Assembly (NCBI GenBank): GCA_900546645.1
Contig: URDR01000047.1
Location: 1-22,258 of the forward strand
DNA from: an uncultured Bacteroides sp.
GTDB taxonomy: Bacteria > Bacteroidota > Bacteroidia > Bacteroidales > Bacteroidaceae
Direction of reading: 5' to 3'
DNA: 22,258 nucleotides
Positions 14,260 through 22,258 of the stretch are shown here, one piece after another (the first letter of the stretch is position 1; each line of letters begins with the position of its first letter). The translations under genes were made by a program, and so were the position numbers. The notes under the pieces were generated by a model. It ran no database searches. It saw nothing but the letters and a program-made list of their open reading frames with translations, and was not told where the DNA came from.

Positions 14260-15474
14260 ATGTCACAGGAAACAACATTCGGCGAAAGCCAATTGGCAAT
14301 CATAAAGCAGGAGAACATTCAGACCATCGTATCTGCTGCTCCTCAATCATATCAAGACAACAAACTCTCTCGTGACAATTGTACGAGAGCGGGACAAGTC
14401 CTCCTTGAAACAATACAGACACAGGGCATGACAGACGAACTCGACCAACAGGCTGCAGTTTTCATTGAGAAAGCACGTAAGACTGTCCGCAAGATGAACG
14501 AACGCCGTTCACCTGTAACCAAACTCTTTGACGATATACGCCGTGAGTTCACGGTAATGGAGAATGCCATAGACCCGACTAAAGTCGATACGATTCCATT
14601 CAAGTTGCAGCAGCTCCGCAACCAGTATGCAGCAAAGAAACGTGCTGAAGAGGAAGAACGCCGCCGCAAAGAATATGAACGCCAACAGGCGGAAGCGGCT
14701 CGCAACAAGATGAAGCAGGACATTGAAGATGATTTCAATGCGCAATTCACGACATTCCTCAATCAGACAATAAACTATTTAAGCCAACAGGACAATGGCG
14801 TGACACTCAAAAACTATCAGACTGTATTTGATTCAATAAAAGGTTATGCTACAGAATTACCTGCTGATTGGCTGTTCAATCTTCATACGCTTATCCGCAT
14901 TCCTGCCGGAGTATCTGTAGATGAGGTGCGGAAGGTGGAGATTGAAACGAAAGAACGTCTTGCCAAGAAATTCAAGGAGATGTATTCATGTGAAGTACAG
15001 GACAACAAGGATTTCATATTGGACCGCTTGCCTTCTAAAAAAGCAAATCTTGAGCGTATCGCGCAATCTAATGCCGCCGAAGCTGCACGTATCAAGGCGG
15101 AAATGGAAGCTCGTCAGCGCAAGGAGGCAGAAGAAAAGGAAGCCGAACGCAAACGCAAGGAAGAGGAAGAAAAGCAAAAAATTGAAATGGCACGTCAGCA
15201 GTCCGAAATGGAAACTCTGTTCGGTCAGCAATCCATCATGCAGCAAGGTTATCAGCCCAAGGTAAAAGTTGCTCAAAAAATCAATCTTCTCAACCCTGAA
15301 GGCATTTTGCCGATACTCTCCATGTGGTGGAGCAAGGAGGGATGTCAACTTTCAGTGGATGAACTCTCCAAGATGTTCAAGAAGCAGATTACATTCTGTG
15401 AGAAACTTGCCAAAGAGGACGTGTTCATCAGTGATGAGAGTGTAGAGTATGTAGAAGATGTAAAAGCCAAGTAA
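14260..15474 (+). CDS. Coiled-coil protein between RecT and RecE-like genes
   Basis: 404 residues, not matched to a defined family. Two long charged coiled coils (about 113-160, rich in Lys/Arg/Glu, and about 263-318, with EEKEAERKRKEEEEKQK) flank a helical domain. It ends with a compact region (about 325-404). The N-terminal part (KARKTVRKMNERRSPVTKLF) resembles that of DUF1351-like phage proteins, which sit in the same place beside recombination genes. It starts 12 nt after recT, so a structural or regulatory partner of the recombinase is likely. That role is inferred. Confidence 0.75.
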   Translation: MSQETTFGESQLAIIKQENIQTIVSAAPQSYQDNKLSRDNCTRAGQVLLETIQTQGMTDELDQQAAVFIEKARKTVRKMNERRSPVTKLFDDIRREFTVMENAIDPTKVDTIPFKLQQLRNQYAAKKRAEEEERRRKEYERQQAEAARNKMKQDIEDDFNAQFTTFLNQTINYLSQQDNGVTLKNYQTVFDSIKGYATELPADWLFNLHTLIRIPAGVSVDEVRKVEIETKERLAKKFKEMYSCEVQDNKDFILDRLPSKKANLERIAQSNAAEAARIKAEMEARQRKEAEEKEAERKRKEEEEKQKIEMARQQSEMETLFGQQSIMQQGYQPKVKVAQKINLLNPEGILPILSMWWSKEGCQLSVDELSKMFKKQITFCEKLAKEDVFISDESVEYVEDVKAK

Positions 15475-15476
15475 TC

Positions 15477-15797
15477 ATGTACGAAAGCGGATACTACCCA
15501 CCCGGAGCAGAATATGACCCGCGTGCCCCGTGGAACGAGAAAGAACCTAATATGGTTAAGTGTGAAGCCTGTAACGGCAAAGGTTATCATTGGTATGCCT
15601 ATAATATCGAAACAGACAAGGAAACAGAATGCACTGAAGAAGCGTGGCTTTGTCTGCCCGAAACAGAAGAAGTGGCCGAAGCCAAGAGACAACACTATTG
15701 CCGAGGCGAAAAAGAAGCCTGTGAAGTGTGCGGTGGTATCGGTGAAATTGAATACGAAGAAGACTACGAACCCGATTACGATGACTATTATGAGTAA
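15477..15797 (+). CDS. Small DnaJ-type zinc-finger protein
   Basis: 106 residues, very acidic at the C-terminus (YEEDYEPDYDDYYE). Two CxxCxGxG motifs, CEACNGKGYHW (29-39) and CEVCGGIGEIE (82-92), match half-sites of the DnaJ zinc-binding domain; together they could bind one zinc. Without a J-domain it is not a co-chaperone in the usual sense. It overlaps the RecE-like gene and so is probably made together with it. Role in the recombination module unknown. Confidence 0.75.
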   Translation: MYESGYYPPGAEYDPRAPWNEKEPNMVKCEACNGKGYHWYAYNIETDKETECTEEAWLCLPETEEVAEAKRQHYCRGEKEACEVCGGIGEIEYEEDYEPDYDDYYE

Positions 15798-16446
15798 CCC
15801 GGATACATATTACAACAGAAGTGAGGTCAGCAACTCTGACCTCACTGAACTGAAAAACATTCTGCACCCACGTATGCAATACGGAGATAAGGAGGCTGCG
15901 TTTCGGTTTGGTTCTCTGGTTGATGCGATTATCACGGAACCGGCTCGGGTGGACTATTATCACCTTACGGTAGATGATGTGCAATATACTGATGACGAGT
16001 TCCGTCACGCACAGGAAATGCATAAATCCCTCCGTATGGAGGCACGTAAAGATGCATTTCTTGCAAAAGTTCTTGAACATGCTGAAACGCAACGGTTCAT
16101 GGTGGGCAGGTCACAACCATTCACATATTGCGATTTTCAGTTCTCTCTTGATACCCGGTGCAAATGGGATTGGTGGCTCGGTTCGTTTGGTGGAGACCTT
16201 AAAACTACATTTGCCTCTACTGAGCAGCAGTTTGAGGAAGCAGTTGATTTCTTCGATTGGGATAGAAGCCGTGCCTGGTATATGGACATCGCTCATTCCG
16301 ACCATGATTTTATCTACGCTATCAGTAAGAAGAACTGCCGTGTGTTTAAAAAATTCATCAACCGTTACGATGAGGTTTACAGACGTGGACGAGAGAAATA
16401 TGAAGAACTGGCATTCCAGTTTTGGTGTCTAACCCCTCAAACTTAA
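15790..16446 (+). CDS. RecE/Exo VIII-like PD-(D/E)xK nuclease
   Basis: 218 residues from ATG 15790 (MSNPDTYYN); an ATG three codons upstream is also possible. Features of the RecE/exonuclease VIII nuclease fold: NSDLTELK (15-22), FRFGSLVDAIITEP (38-51), CKWDWW (124-129) and GGDLKTT (134-140), in which Asp136 and Lys138 with Asp127 form the metal-binding site. Such enzymes digest one strand from duplex ends so that RecT can anneal the exposed strand. The recT gene is upstream in the same operon. The overlap with the zinc-protein gene (8 nt) indicates coupling. Confidence 0.85.
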   Translation: MSNPDTYYNRSEVSNSDLTELKNILHPRMQYGDKEAAFRFGSLVDAIITEPARVDYYHLTVDDVQYTDDEFRHAQEMHKSLRMEARKDAFLAKVLEHAETQRFMVGRSQPFTYCDFQFSLDTRCKWDWWLGSFGGDLKTTFASTEQQFEEAVDFFDWDRSRAWYMDIAHSDHDFIYAISKKNCRVFKKFINRYDEVYRRGREKYEELAFQFWCLTPQT

Positions 16447-16450
16447 ACTT

Positions 16451-16888
16451 ATGGATATATTCTGCAAAGTAACCCCTTGCGGTCTTGTGCCGCTCCACAA
16501 CAGCGACCTTGATTTGAAGAAACGGCTTCGTGTCGGTTCTGTTGTCAGGTGCAAAGTGAGTAACCCTCGAAACTACGAGCATCATAAAAAGTTCTTTGCA
16601 CTGGTTCGGCTCACGTTCGACAATCTTCCGCTCCCTTTGGTTGAAAAATGGAACATACGCAACGAATACGATATGCTGCGCCGGTTCAAACGTGATTTAG
16701 GATATTTCACCAATACAATCAACGAATACGGAGAGCATGAGATAGAATACCTTTCAATTTCTTTTGCCGCTATGGAGCAGCACGAATTTGAGCAGTTCTA
16801 CAATCAGTGCATCGACCTCGTGCTGTTCAAGTACATAAAAGGAATAGACAAACAGGATTTAATAACAGAGATAGAGAACTTTAAATAA
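16451..16888 (+). CDS. DUF1367-like phage protein
   Basis: 145 residues. The stretch LRVGSVVRCKVSNPRNYEHH followed by KKFFAL (26-51) is the signature of DUF1367 proteins, found in phage replication and recombination regions. No catalytic motif is visible. The stop codon overlaps the next gene's start (TAATG), which indicates coupling with the SNF2 helicase. Function of the family is unknown to me. Confidence 0.75.
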   Translation: MDIFCKVTPCGLVPLHNSDLDLKKRLRVGSVVRCKVSNPRNYEHHKKFFALVRLTFDNLPLPLVEKWNIRNEYDMLRRFKRDLGYFTNTINEYGEHEIEYLSISFAAMEQHEFEQFYNQCIDLVLFKYIKGIDKQDLITEIENFK

Positions 16889-18324
16889 TGAGCAACATAC
16901 TGAAACATAACCTTCGTGTCGAACCTTACGAGTATCAGCGTGAGGGAATCTGCTTCGGGTTAGAGCATAAGCGCATAATCATCGGTGATGAGCCGGGTTT
17001 GGGAAAGACATTGCAGTCTATTGGCATTGTCGATACTGCCAATGCTTATCCCTGCCTTGTCATTTGTCCGTCATCATTGAAAATCAATTGGCAGCGCGAG
17101 TTCGAAAAGTTCACGGACAAATCAGCCCTTGTGCTTGACAACAATGTGCGTACAACTTGGGGTTATCTTCTCTCAATGGGAGTTCATCAGGTCGCCATAG
17201 TCAATTATGAAAGCCTGCGTAAGTTTTTTGTATGGGACATCCGAGGAGGAAAGCAGTTTCGGTTGAAGGATGTTGTTTTCAATCCGCAGATACAGGCGTT
17301 CAAGTCCATAATCATAGATGAAAGCCATCGTGTCAAAGACCCGTCTGCACAACAGACAATCTTCACAAAAGGGTTGTCCGTAGGTAAGGACTGGTGCATT
17401 CTCCTGTCAGGTACTCCTGTGGTTAACCGTCCCGAAGATTTAATCGCACAGTTGTCCATCATGAACCGTTTGGGCGAGTTTGGTGGGCGTGCCAAGTTTA
17501 TTGCTGATTATTGTACCGACCCTAAAGACAAGACTGCCGAACCTGCTGTTCCTCTTTCCGAACTGTCAAGACAGTTATACGATACATGTATGATACGCAG
17601 AGAGAAAGCAAAAGTGCTTCCCCAATTGCCTGACAAGACAAGGGTGGATTTGTATATTGAGATTTCAAACGACAAGGAATATAATCTTGCAGCCGAAGAC
17701 CTTGCCGCTTACTTGCAGGAATACACAGAGTGTACAGATTGGGAAATACGCCGTAAAATGCGCATGGAGGCTCTTGTCAAGTTTATGACCTTGCGCTCCT
17801 TGGCCACAAAAGGAAAGATTGCACAGGCGGTTGATTTTATCCGAACATTCCTTGATAGCGGAAAGAAACTCATTGTATTCTGTTCGCTACACGAGATTGT
17901 GGATGAATTGCAAAAGGTATTCCCCCGTGCCGTCACGGTTACAGGGCGTGATAGCGCAGTAAACAAACAGGCTTCGGTTGACGCTTTTCAGAACAATCCC
18001 AATGTGCAGCTTATTATCTGTTCCATTAAAGCCGCTGGTGTCGGACTTACGCTGACCGCAGCGTCCGATGTGGCATTCATAGAACTGGCTTGGACATATG
18101 CCGATTGCTGTCAATGCGAAGACCGTGCTCACCGTATCGGGCAGAAAGATAATGTAACCTGTTACTATCTGCTTGGTCGTGGCACTATCGACCATACGAT
18201 ATACCGCCTCATCCATCGCAAAAAATCCATTGCCAACGAGATTATGAATGCTGACGATGAAATCCCAACCGATGAAATGTATTTCAATGAGTTGGTAAAA
18301 TCATTCTTAAACACTTCGGGGTGA
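16888..18324 (+). CDS. SNF2-family DNA helicase/translocase
   Basis: 478 residues, a short SNF2 enzyme that moves along or anneals DNA using ATP. Motifs: YEYQREG (14-20, Q-motif region), GDEPGLGKT (33-41, motif I), IIIDESH (141-147, motif II), LSGTP (173-177, motif III), and in the second lobe DRAHRIGQ (412-419, motif VI). There is no extra domain, and the size fits the SMARCAL1-like group common in phages. Expressed with RecT and RecE-like proteins it would assist replication-fork or recombination steps. The stop overlaps the next ATG (TGATG). Confidence 0.9.
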   Translation: MSNILKHNLRVEPYEYQREGICFGLEHKRIIIGDEPGLGKTLQSIGIVDTANAYPCLVICPSSLKINWQREFEKFTDKSALVLDNNVRTTWGYLLSMGVHQVAIVNYESLRKFFVWDIRGGKQFRLKDVVFNPQIQAFKSIIIDESHRVKDPSAQQTIFTKGLSVGKDWCILLSGTPVVNRPEDLIAQLSIMNRLGEFGGRAKFIADYCTDPKDKTAEPAVPLSELSRQLYDTCMIRREKAKVLPQLPDKTRVDLYIEISNDKEYNLAAEDLAAYLQEYTECTDWEIRRKMRMEALVKFMTLRSLATKGKIAQAVDFIRTFLDSGKKLIVFCSLHEIVDELQKVFPRAVTVTGRDSAVNKQASVDAFQNNPNVQLIICSIKAAGVGLTLTAASDVAFIELAWTYADCCQCEDRAHRIGQKDNVTCYYLLGRGTIDHTIYRLIHRKKSIANEIMNADDEIPTDEMYFNELVKSFLNTSG

Positions 18325-18503
18325 TGGAGATTTGTAAAACAGATATGCAGAAGATTATCAAGTATCTCGATGACGCTGCCAAGGTATATGACACTCTCCC
18401 CGGACAACGCAACACGTGCCGGGCATGGGTTATCAGACAACATATAAAAAAGTTACAAAAGAAATTATTCACTATTAATCAAAAAAGAAATGATAAAGAC
18501 TGA
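18324..18503 (+). CDS. Small hypothetical protein
   Basis: 59 residues, mostly helical and basic, starting MEICKTDMQKIIKYLDDAAK. The ATG at 18324 overlaps the helicase stop. Its end overlaps the HU gene by 14 nt. No domain is recognised. Confidence 0.65.
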   Translation: MEICKTDMQKIIKYLDDAAKVYDTLPGQRNTCRAWVIRQHIKKLQKKLFTINQKRNDKD

Positions 18504-18768
18504 CATCGTTGATTATATCGTCAACAACACGACTTTGAGTCGTTCACAGGCAATTAACGCTACCGACAGCGTGATAGAGGCTATAAGCCATTCGCTCATC
18601 AAAGGCGAAAGTGTGTTTATCCGTGGCTTCGCCACCATCAAGGCGATTGTTACAGCCCCTAAAAAGGCTCGTAATATCAACAAAGGAACGGCTGTGACTA
18701 TTCCGGCACAACATTCCGCCAAACTTGTGTTAAGCAAAGAATTAAAAGAACGTATGAATAAAAAATAA
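18490..18768 (+). CDS. HU/IHF-like DNA-binding protein
   Basis: 92 residues, the usual length for this family. It bends and compacts DNA as a dimer. Visible features: the N-terminal helix (TDIVDYIVNN), FIRGFATIKAIVTAPKKARN (about 43-62) with the two-stranded arms, then KGTAVTIPAQHSAKLVLSKEL. It sits among replication and recombination genes, so it is likely to serve element DNA rather than the nucleoid. Confidence 0.9.
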   Translation: MIKTDIVDYIVNNTTLSRSQAINATDSVIEAISHSLIKGESVFIRGFATIKAIVTAPKKARNINKGTAVTIPAQHSAKLVLSKELKERMNKK

Positions 18769-18776
18769 TTAGTAGT

Positions 18777-19625
18777 ATGGTAGAAACAAGAAAGAATGAA
18801 ATACGCTACGTAACTTCCGACCCATCAAAAATGCTGAATAAATACCTTGCCAAACGAGTTATTAAGACATGGGAGGAGTCTTTTATTGACGAAGACACTG
18901 GCGAAACAGTCAATATTGAACGGAATGAAGTATTGTTTGAGCGTGGCACACTCATAGACCAAGATATTCTTGCGAAAATACGTTTCAGTATGGAAGCTGA
19001 CGGTATCAAGGAAGTGGAAGTCAGCAATCAGAACAGATTGGCTTTTGAACTTGAAAATAATTTTATGTATCCTTTTATATCTCAAGTTGAGATAGGAGAC
19101 AAGAAACACAAATTCCTGCTATACGCAACAGGACTTGATAATTCGCTCGATATATTAAAAGACTATATTGAATTGAATTACAAGAACGGATTCAGAATCA
19201 TAATGGCAAAAGAATTTGATTCTTGTATTATCATTACTGATAACCTGAAAGAGTTTACAGCTGATGATGCTTCCATTGCATATTTAAAAAATGAAATATC
19301 AATGGATGAATATGTTGAGAAAGTTGGTACTGAAGAGTGTGAGGAATCCAAACCGGAAGACAATAAGTTCTACCAAATAGAAACGACCATCACTTTTGAT
19401 GAAGAGCAGCATGAACAAACATTCGTTGTACAAACATTCAACGTTGATAGAGCTATGATGCTTATTTCCCACTATCTCGAAGTCAAAGAGGATGAATGCG
19501 AAAAGAATGCCATCAAACATGGGCATGTCTATAATAAAAGGGAAATTCATACTGCAATCGAAGCTGTAAAGTCCATTCCAGTTGGTCGCTTTATTCCACG
19601 TGAGTTTTCAATGGCATATATGTAA
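18777..19625 (+). CDS. Hypothetical protein, possible DUF4494-like tail
   Basis: 282 residues. Two parts are visible. Residues about 36-80 (DEDTGETV, then ERGTLIDQDILAKI, then GIKEVEV) look like the short barrel motif repeated in RNA polymerase beta-prime subunits. Residues about 198-282, starting FYQIETTITFDEEQHEQTF, resemble DUF4494-type phage proteins. Both assignments are weak and rest on pattern only. The protein is acidic and has no membrane segment. It lies between HU and a nuclease gene in the operon. Confidence 0.7.
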   Translation: MVETRKNEIRYVTSDPSKMLNKYLAKRVIKTWEESFIDEDTGETVNIERNEVLFERGTLIDQDILAKIRFSMEADGIKEVEVSNQNRLAFELENNFMYPFISQVEIGDKKHKFLLYATGLDNSLDILKDYIELNYKNGFRIIMAKEFDSCIIITDNLKEFTADDASIAYLKNEISMDEYVEKVGTEECEESKPEDNKFYQIETTITFDEEQHEQTFVVQTFNVDRAMMLISHYLEVKEDECEKNAIKHGHVYNKREIHTAIEAVKSIPVGRFIPREFSMAYM

Positions 19626-19635
19626 AAATATAGTT

Positions 19636-20058
19636 ATGAAGAAAACAACTTTTGATGAAATGATGTCCCGGATGAAAAAGGAGTCCGGGCATCGTAAACG
19701 CCCATCGGATGAAGAACATCGTATACAATGTACATGTGTACGGTGGTTTTCTCTCCAATATCCACAACTTGATGGCAGGTTGTTCGCTGTTCCCAACGGT
19801 GGAAGACGGGATGCCGTCACAGCTGCAAAACTCAGAGCAGAGGGTGTTGTGGCAGGGGTGGCAGACCTCATCCTGTTAAAGAGCAACCGTGATTACGGAG
19901 CATTGCTCATCGAAATGAAAACCACCAAAGGCAGACAGAGTGAAAGCCAAAAGAAATGGCAAAAAACTGTATGCTTCAATGAGGAATACAAATATGTGGT
20001 GTGTCGCTCCTTTGACGATTTCAAACGAGAGGTGGACGAATATTTGAGAAACGAATAA
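19636..20058 (+). CDS. VRR-NUC domain nuclease
   Basis: 140 residues from ATG 19636; an upstream in-frame start at 19582 would overlap the previous gene by 44 nt without homologous sequence. VRR-NUC (PD-(D/E)xK fold) motifs: Glu27 in DEEHRIQ, VPNGGRRD (52-59), GVADLILL (74-81, Asp77), LIEMKTTKGRQSESQKKW (91-108, Glu93 and Lys95). Members cut branched or flap DNA and are common in phage replication modules. Co-transcribed with replication genes downstream. Confidence 0.9.
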   Translation: MKKTTFDEMMSRMKKESGHRKRPSDEEHRIQCTCVRWFSLQYPQLDGRLFAVPNGGRRDAVTAAKLRAEGVVAGVADLILLKSNRDYGALLIEMKTTKGRQSESQKKWQKTVCFNEEYKYVVCRSFDDFKREVDEYLRNE

Positions 20059-20071
20059 AATAATGATAGAT

Positions 20072-20851
20072 ATGGCAAACACCAAAACAGGTCTAAATTA
20101 TTTCACGGTTGATTGTGATAGGTATCAGGACCGGCGCATTAAAAGGTTGAAAAAAGATTTTTCTTGTCGAGGTATTGCTGTGTACGATTATATACTATGT
20201 GAGATATATCGGGTACAAGGCTGTTTCTTGGAATGGGATTCAAATACTGTCTTTGACGTGGCTGAGTATTTCGGGTTGAAAGAAAACGTGGTGCAAGAAA
20301 TTGTTGCGTACTGCGGAACAGTGGGGCTGTTTGATAAAGAACTACTTTCTCGTGGGATTATAACATCCGCATCCATTCAACAACGCTACATAGATATGTG
20401 TACACGCGCCAAGCGTAGAAATATCATCATACCTGATAAATGCAAACTCAATATGGAGTGTACAGAACAGGTGGAAGCCTCTAAGCGTGAAAACGAAATT
20501 GACTATAGTAAGACGCAGCCCCATTGTGAACCTTATTCACTCACGCTTGACCAGGAAATTGAAGAACTGAAAGGCGATGAATGTTGGCTTGACCAATTAC
20601 AGGTCATTCACCATATGGAAATTTCTTTGCTTCGCAACAGATTGGATGATTTTCGGGTGCAATGTCTGGCGGATGGCAAAGAGAGGGGACACCAATCATT
20701 GCAAGATGCCAAACAGCATTTCAATTCATGGTTACGAATAGTGAATAAAAACAAGACGAAAGATGATAAAGATAGAAGCACAGGACGAAATCAGCGTAGA
20801 GGCAATGTTCTCTCGGCTGATGAGCAGAAAACGTACGGCGACTCGTTTTAG
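20072..20851 (+). CDS. DUF4373 (Lin1244/Lin1753-like) replication protein
   Basis: 259 residues from ATG 20072 (MANTKTGLNYFTVDCD), preferred over ATG 20063 because family members begin with a short basic stretch before GLxYF. The N-terminal domain (about 1-100) matches DUF4373, with RIKRLKKDFSCRGIAVYDYI; it resembles DnaD/replication-initiator winged helices. The remainder is a linker and a C-terminal helical region (about 165-225). Proteins of this type precede DnaC-like loaders in many prophages and are thought to bring the replisome to the phage origin. The next gene starts 89 nt before this one ends. Confidence 0.85.
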   Translation: MANTKTGLNYFTVDCDRYQDRRIKRLKKDFSCRGIAVYDYILCEIYRVQGCFLEWDSNTVFDVAEYFGLKENVVQEIVAYCGTVGLFDKELLSRGIITSASIQQRYIDMCTRAKRRNIIIPDKCKLNMECTEQVEASKRENEIDYSKTQPHCEPYSLTLDQEIEELKGDECWLDQLQVIHHMEISLLRNRLDDFRVQCLADGKERGHQSLQDAKQHFNSWLRIVNKNKTKDDKDRSTGRNQRRGNVLSADEQKTYGDSF

Positions 20852-21497
20852 ACTGCCATATACCGCCAAACAGGTTTATGCAATGCTCTATGCAGCTTGT
20901 CAAGTGGAGGTTGTTAATAGGCATCGGGAGTTCGTTGTTACTGACGAATACAAGAAACATCTTTGGGACATTTCACAATGGCTGACATCAAAAGATTCAA
21001 CATTCGGACTGTTCCTTTGCGGTGGAGCCGGTAATGGAAAGACAACCATTCTCCGTGCCTTGCAAAATCTCACAAACTACTTGCGTAGCGATGAGTCATA
21101 TACCAGTAGGCAGGATGATTATCCCGCACGTGGCTATACCTTCATCACTGCGAAAGACCTTGTACTGCTTGCCAAGGCATACAACAATCCCACTCGTGAG
21201 AACGAGAGTGAGGTGTACCGGTACAAAAAATTACGCAGCATTGAGATACTGGCGATTGATGACCTTGGGCAAGAACCCAAGGAGAGCATTCACTATGGCG
21301 ACTTCGTTACGGCGGCTATGGATATTATCTCTTATCGTTATGAGGAACAATTCTGCACTTTGGTGTCATCTAATCTTTCTGCTACCGAGATTGCCACTTA
21401 CTACGATGAACGTATTGCTGACCGATTCCGTGAAATGATGCATATCGTAAATTTCAGTACGGAACAATCATTTAGAAAATTAAAATCAAACAAATAG
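20763..21497 (+). CDS. DnaC-like helicase loader ATPase
   Basis: 244 residues. AAA+ ATPase of the DnaC/IstB type that loads the replicative helicase. Walker A GGAGNGKT (87-94), Walker B ILAIDDLG (162-169), sensor 1 TLVSSNL (199-205) and an arginine-finger region around DRFREMM (about 220-226). ATG 20763 gives an N-terminal extension of about 20 residues before the RKRTATRFRLPYT segment; later ATGs at 20805 and 20820 are possible. The overlap with the upstream gene is unusually long (89 nt). The gene ends with TAG, showing amber is a normal stop here. Confidence 0.88.
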   Translation: MIKIEAQDEISVEAMFSRLMSRKRTATRFRLPYTAKQVYAMLYAACQVEVVNRHREFVVTDEYKKHLWDISQWLTSKDSTFGLFLCGGAGNGKTTILRALQNLTNYLRSDESYTSRQDDYPARGYTFITAKDLVLLAKAYNNPTRENESEVYRYKKLRSIEILAIDDLGQEPKESIHYGDFVTAAMDIISYRYEEQFCTLVSSNLSATEIATYYDERIADRFREMMHIVNFSTEQSFRKLKSNK

Positions 21498-21502
21498 AAA
21501 CT

Positions 21503-21706
21503 ATGAACAAAGATTACACTTACTGTTCGGGCGTTACCTGCCCCATACGAAACGAGTGCAAAAGATATTTGCCTGACCCTCCCGATGTACCGCTATGGTG
21601 GATACCACCTGCCTACAAAGAGAATCTTAAACAGTGTCCTCACTTTGAAAAGACTTATAGAAATAACAATAGTAAGGTAAGTAATGAAAGTAATCGTAAC
21701 ATTTAG
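21503..21706 (+). CDS. Small Cys-rich hypothetical protein
   Basis: 67 residues, starting MNKDYTYCSGVTCPIRNECK. Cysteines at 8, 13, 19 and 45 could hold one metal ion. The centre is Pro-rich (YLPDPPDVPLWWIPP). It overlaps the next gene by 23 nt. Function unknown. Confidence 0.65.
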   Translation: MNKDYTYCSGVTCPIRNECKRYLPDPPDVPLWWIPPAYKENLKQCPHFEKTYRNNNSKVSNESNRNI

Positions 21707-22258
21707 CGGAGGTAAAGATAGTCTTGCATCATTACTCTGGGTACGCAATAATCTGACGAAAGATTTCATCACTGTCTTTTGCGATACAGGTTGGGAACAT
21801 CCGTTGACCTATAAATACATCGAAGAAATACGGGAGCAACTTGGATTAAATCTCGTTATCGTCAAGTCGAAGAAGTTTAACGGCATGGCAGATTTGACGA
21901 AAAAGAAATCACGTTGGCCGTCTTCACAACGGAGGTTCTGCACATCAGAACTGAAAACCATTCCGATGATTGACTACATACTCGATGAGGTGAACGATGA
22001 CATTCTGATGATACAGGGCATACGTGCATCCGAGAGTGCTAAATGTGCCGAAATGTCAAAACAATGCACCTACTTCAAATATTATGTTCAGCCATACGGA
22101 AAGGATAAGCACGGAAAAGACAAATTTCATACTTACCGCCGTAAAGATGTATTAGCATTTCGAGAGAAACATGCTGATGACCTGTTACGCCCGGTATTCG
22201 ATTGGTCTGCACAGCAAGTGATTGACTATATACTTGAAAATGGAGTACAGCCTAATCC
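21684..22258 (+). CDS. PAPS-reductase-family (PP-loop) protein, partial
   Basis: 191 residues are visible; the frame runs off the window. It belongs to the adenine-nucleotide alpha-hydrolase fold: PP-loop SGGKDS (8-13), FCDTGWEHP (about 33-41), RRFCTSELKTIP (about 81-92), and IQGIRASES (about 111-119). Close relatives are phosphoadenosine phosphosulfate reductases, the DndC sulfur-modification protein and many phage-encoded versions of unknown substrate. In a phage-like early operon the likely uses are nucleotide or DNA modification, or metabolic support of the infected cell. The real substrate cannot be told from sequence. Confidence 0.85.
   Translation, partial: MKVIVTFSGGKDSLASLLWVRNNLTKDFITVFCDTGWEHPLTYKYIEEIREQLGLNLVIVKSKKFNGMADLTKKKSRWPSSQRRFCTSELKTIPMIDYILDEVNDDILMIQGIRASESAKCAEMSKQCTYFKYYVQPYGKDKHGKDKFHTYRRKDVLAFREKHADDLLRPVFDWSAQQVIDYILENGVQPN

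Noticed and set aside
15514..15789. A longer N-terminus for the RecE-like nuclease
   Set aside because: That stretch is the zinc-protein gene in another frame, and the added residues (MTRVPRGTRKN...) have no nuclease similarity; the start at 15790 or 15781 fits better.
1..22258. CRISPR array
   Set aside because: No regularly spaced direct repeats were seen; the only tandem repeat is the 15-bp unit at 8649-8693, with no spacers.

Overview
The window looks like a Bacteroidales (Bacteroides-type) chromosome segment. Promoters follow the Bacteroidetes pattern (TTTG, about 20 nt, then TAnnTTTG). The gene set (a LlaJI-type restriction cluster, IS982 and IS5-type remnants, a SIMPL-domain gene, a DUF4373 replication protein, HU and SNF2 genes) is typical of gut Bacteroidales. 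It has three parts: a restriction-modification (R-M) island, a scarred middle, and the early region of a prophage-like element.

Part 1 (1-6594, all +) is a compact R-M operon: the tail of an unidentified gene, a C5-cytosine methyltransferase whose only workable start is ATA, a free-standing copy of the McrB-like N-terminal domain, a full McrB-like AAA+ motor, a LlaJI/McrC-type PD-(D/E)xK nuclease, and a Vsr repair endonuclease. The methyltransferase would protect host sites, the motor and nuclease would cut unmodified DNA, and Vsr would repair T:G mismatches caused by 5-methylcytosine deamination. The extra single-domain protein is the most novel component.

Part 2 (about 6600-10900) is eroded. 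It holds a SIMPL-domain gene cut after about 52 codons, the C-terminal end of an IS982-family transposase, a small hypothetical gene that runs into a DUF772 (IS5-type) transposase fragment, and, on the minus strand, a large GC-rich UPF1-like SF1 helicase gene broken by one in-frame amber codon directly after its DEAGQAVP motif.

Part 3 (10912-22258) is a prophage-like control and early region. A leftward repressor gene overlaps a gene for a single-pass membrane protein. An intergenic region with operator-like inverted repeats and a textbook Bacteroidetes promoter then drives a long rightward operon of small proteins, a tRNA-like element with an oversized anticodon loop, RecT, a coiled-coil protein, a DnaJ-type zinc protein, a RecE-like nuclease, DUF1367, a SNF2 helicase, HU, a VRR-NUC nuclease, a DUF4373 replication protein, a DnaC-like loader, a Cys-rich protein and a PAPS-reductase-family protein cut by the window end. 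Together these make a recombination and replication module. No integrase, capsid or terminase gene is in view, so prophage versus another integrative element cannot be settled here.
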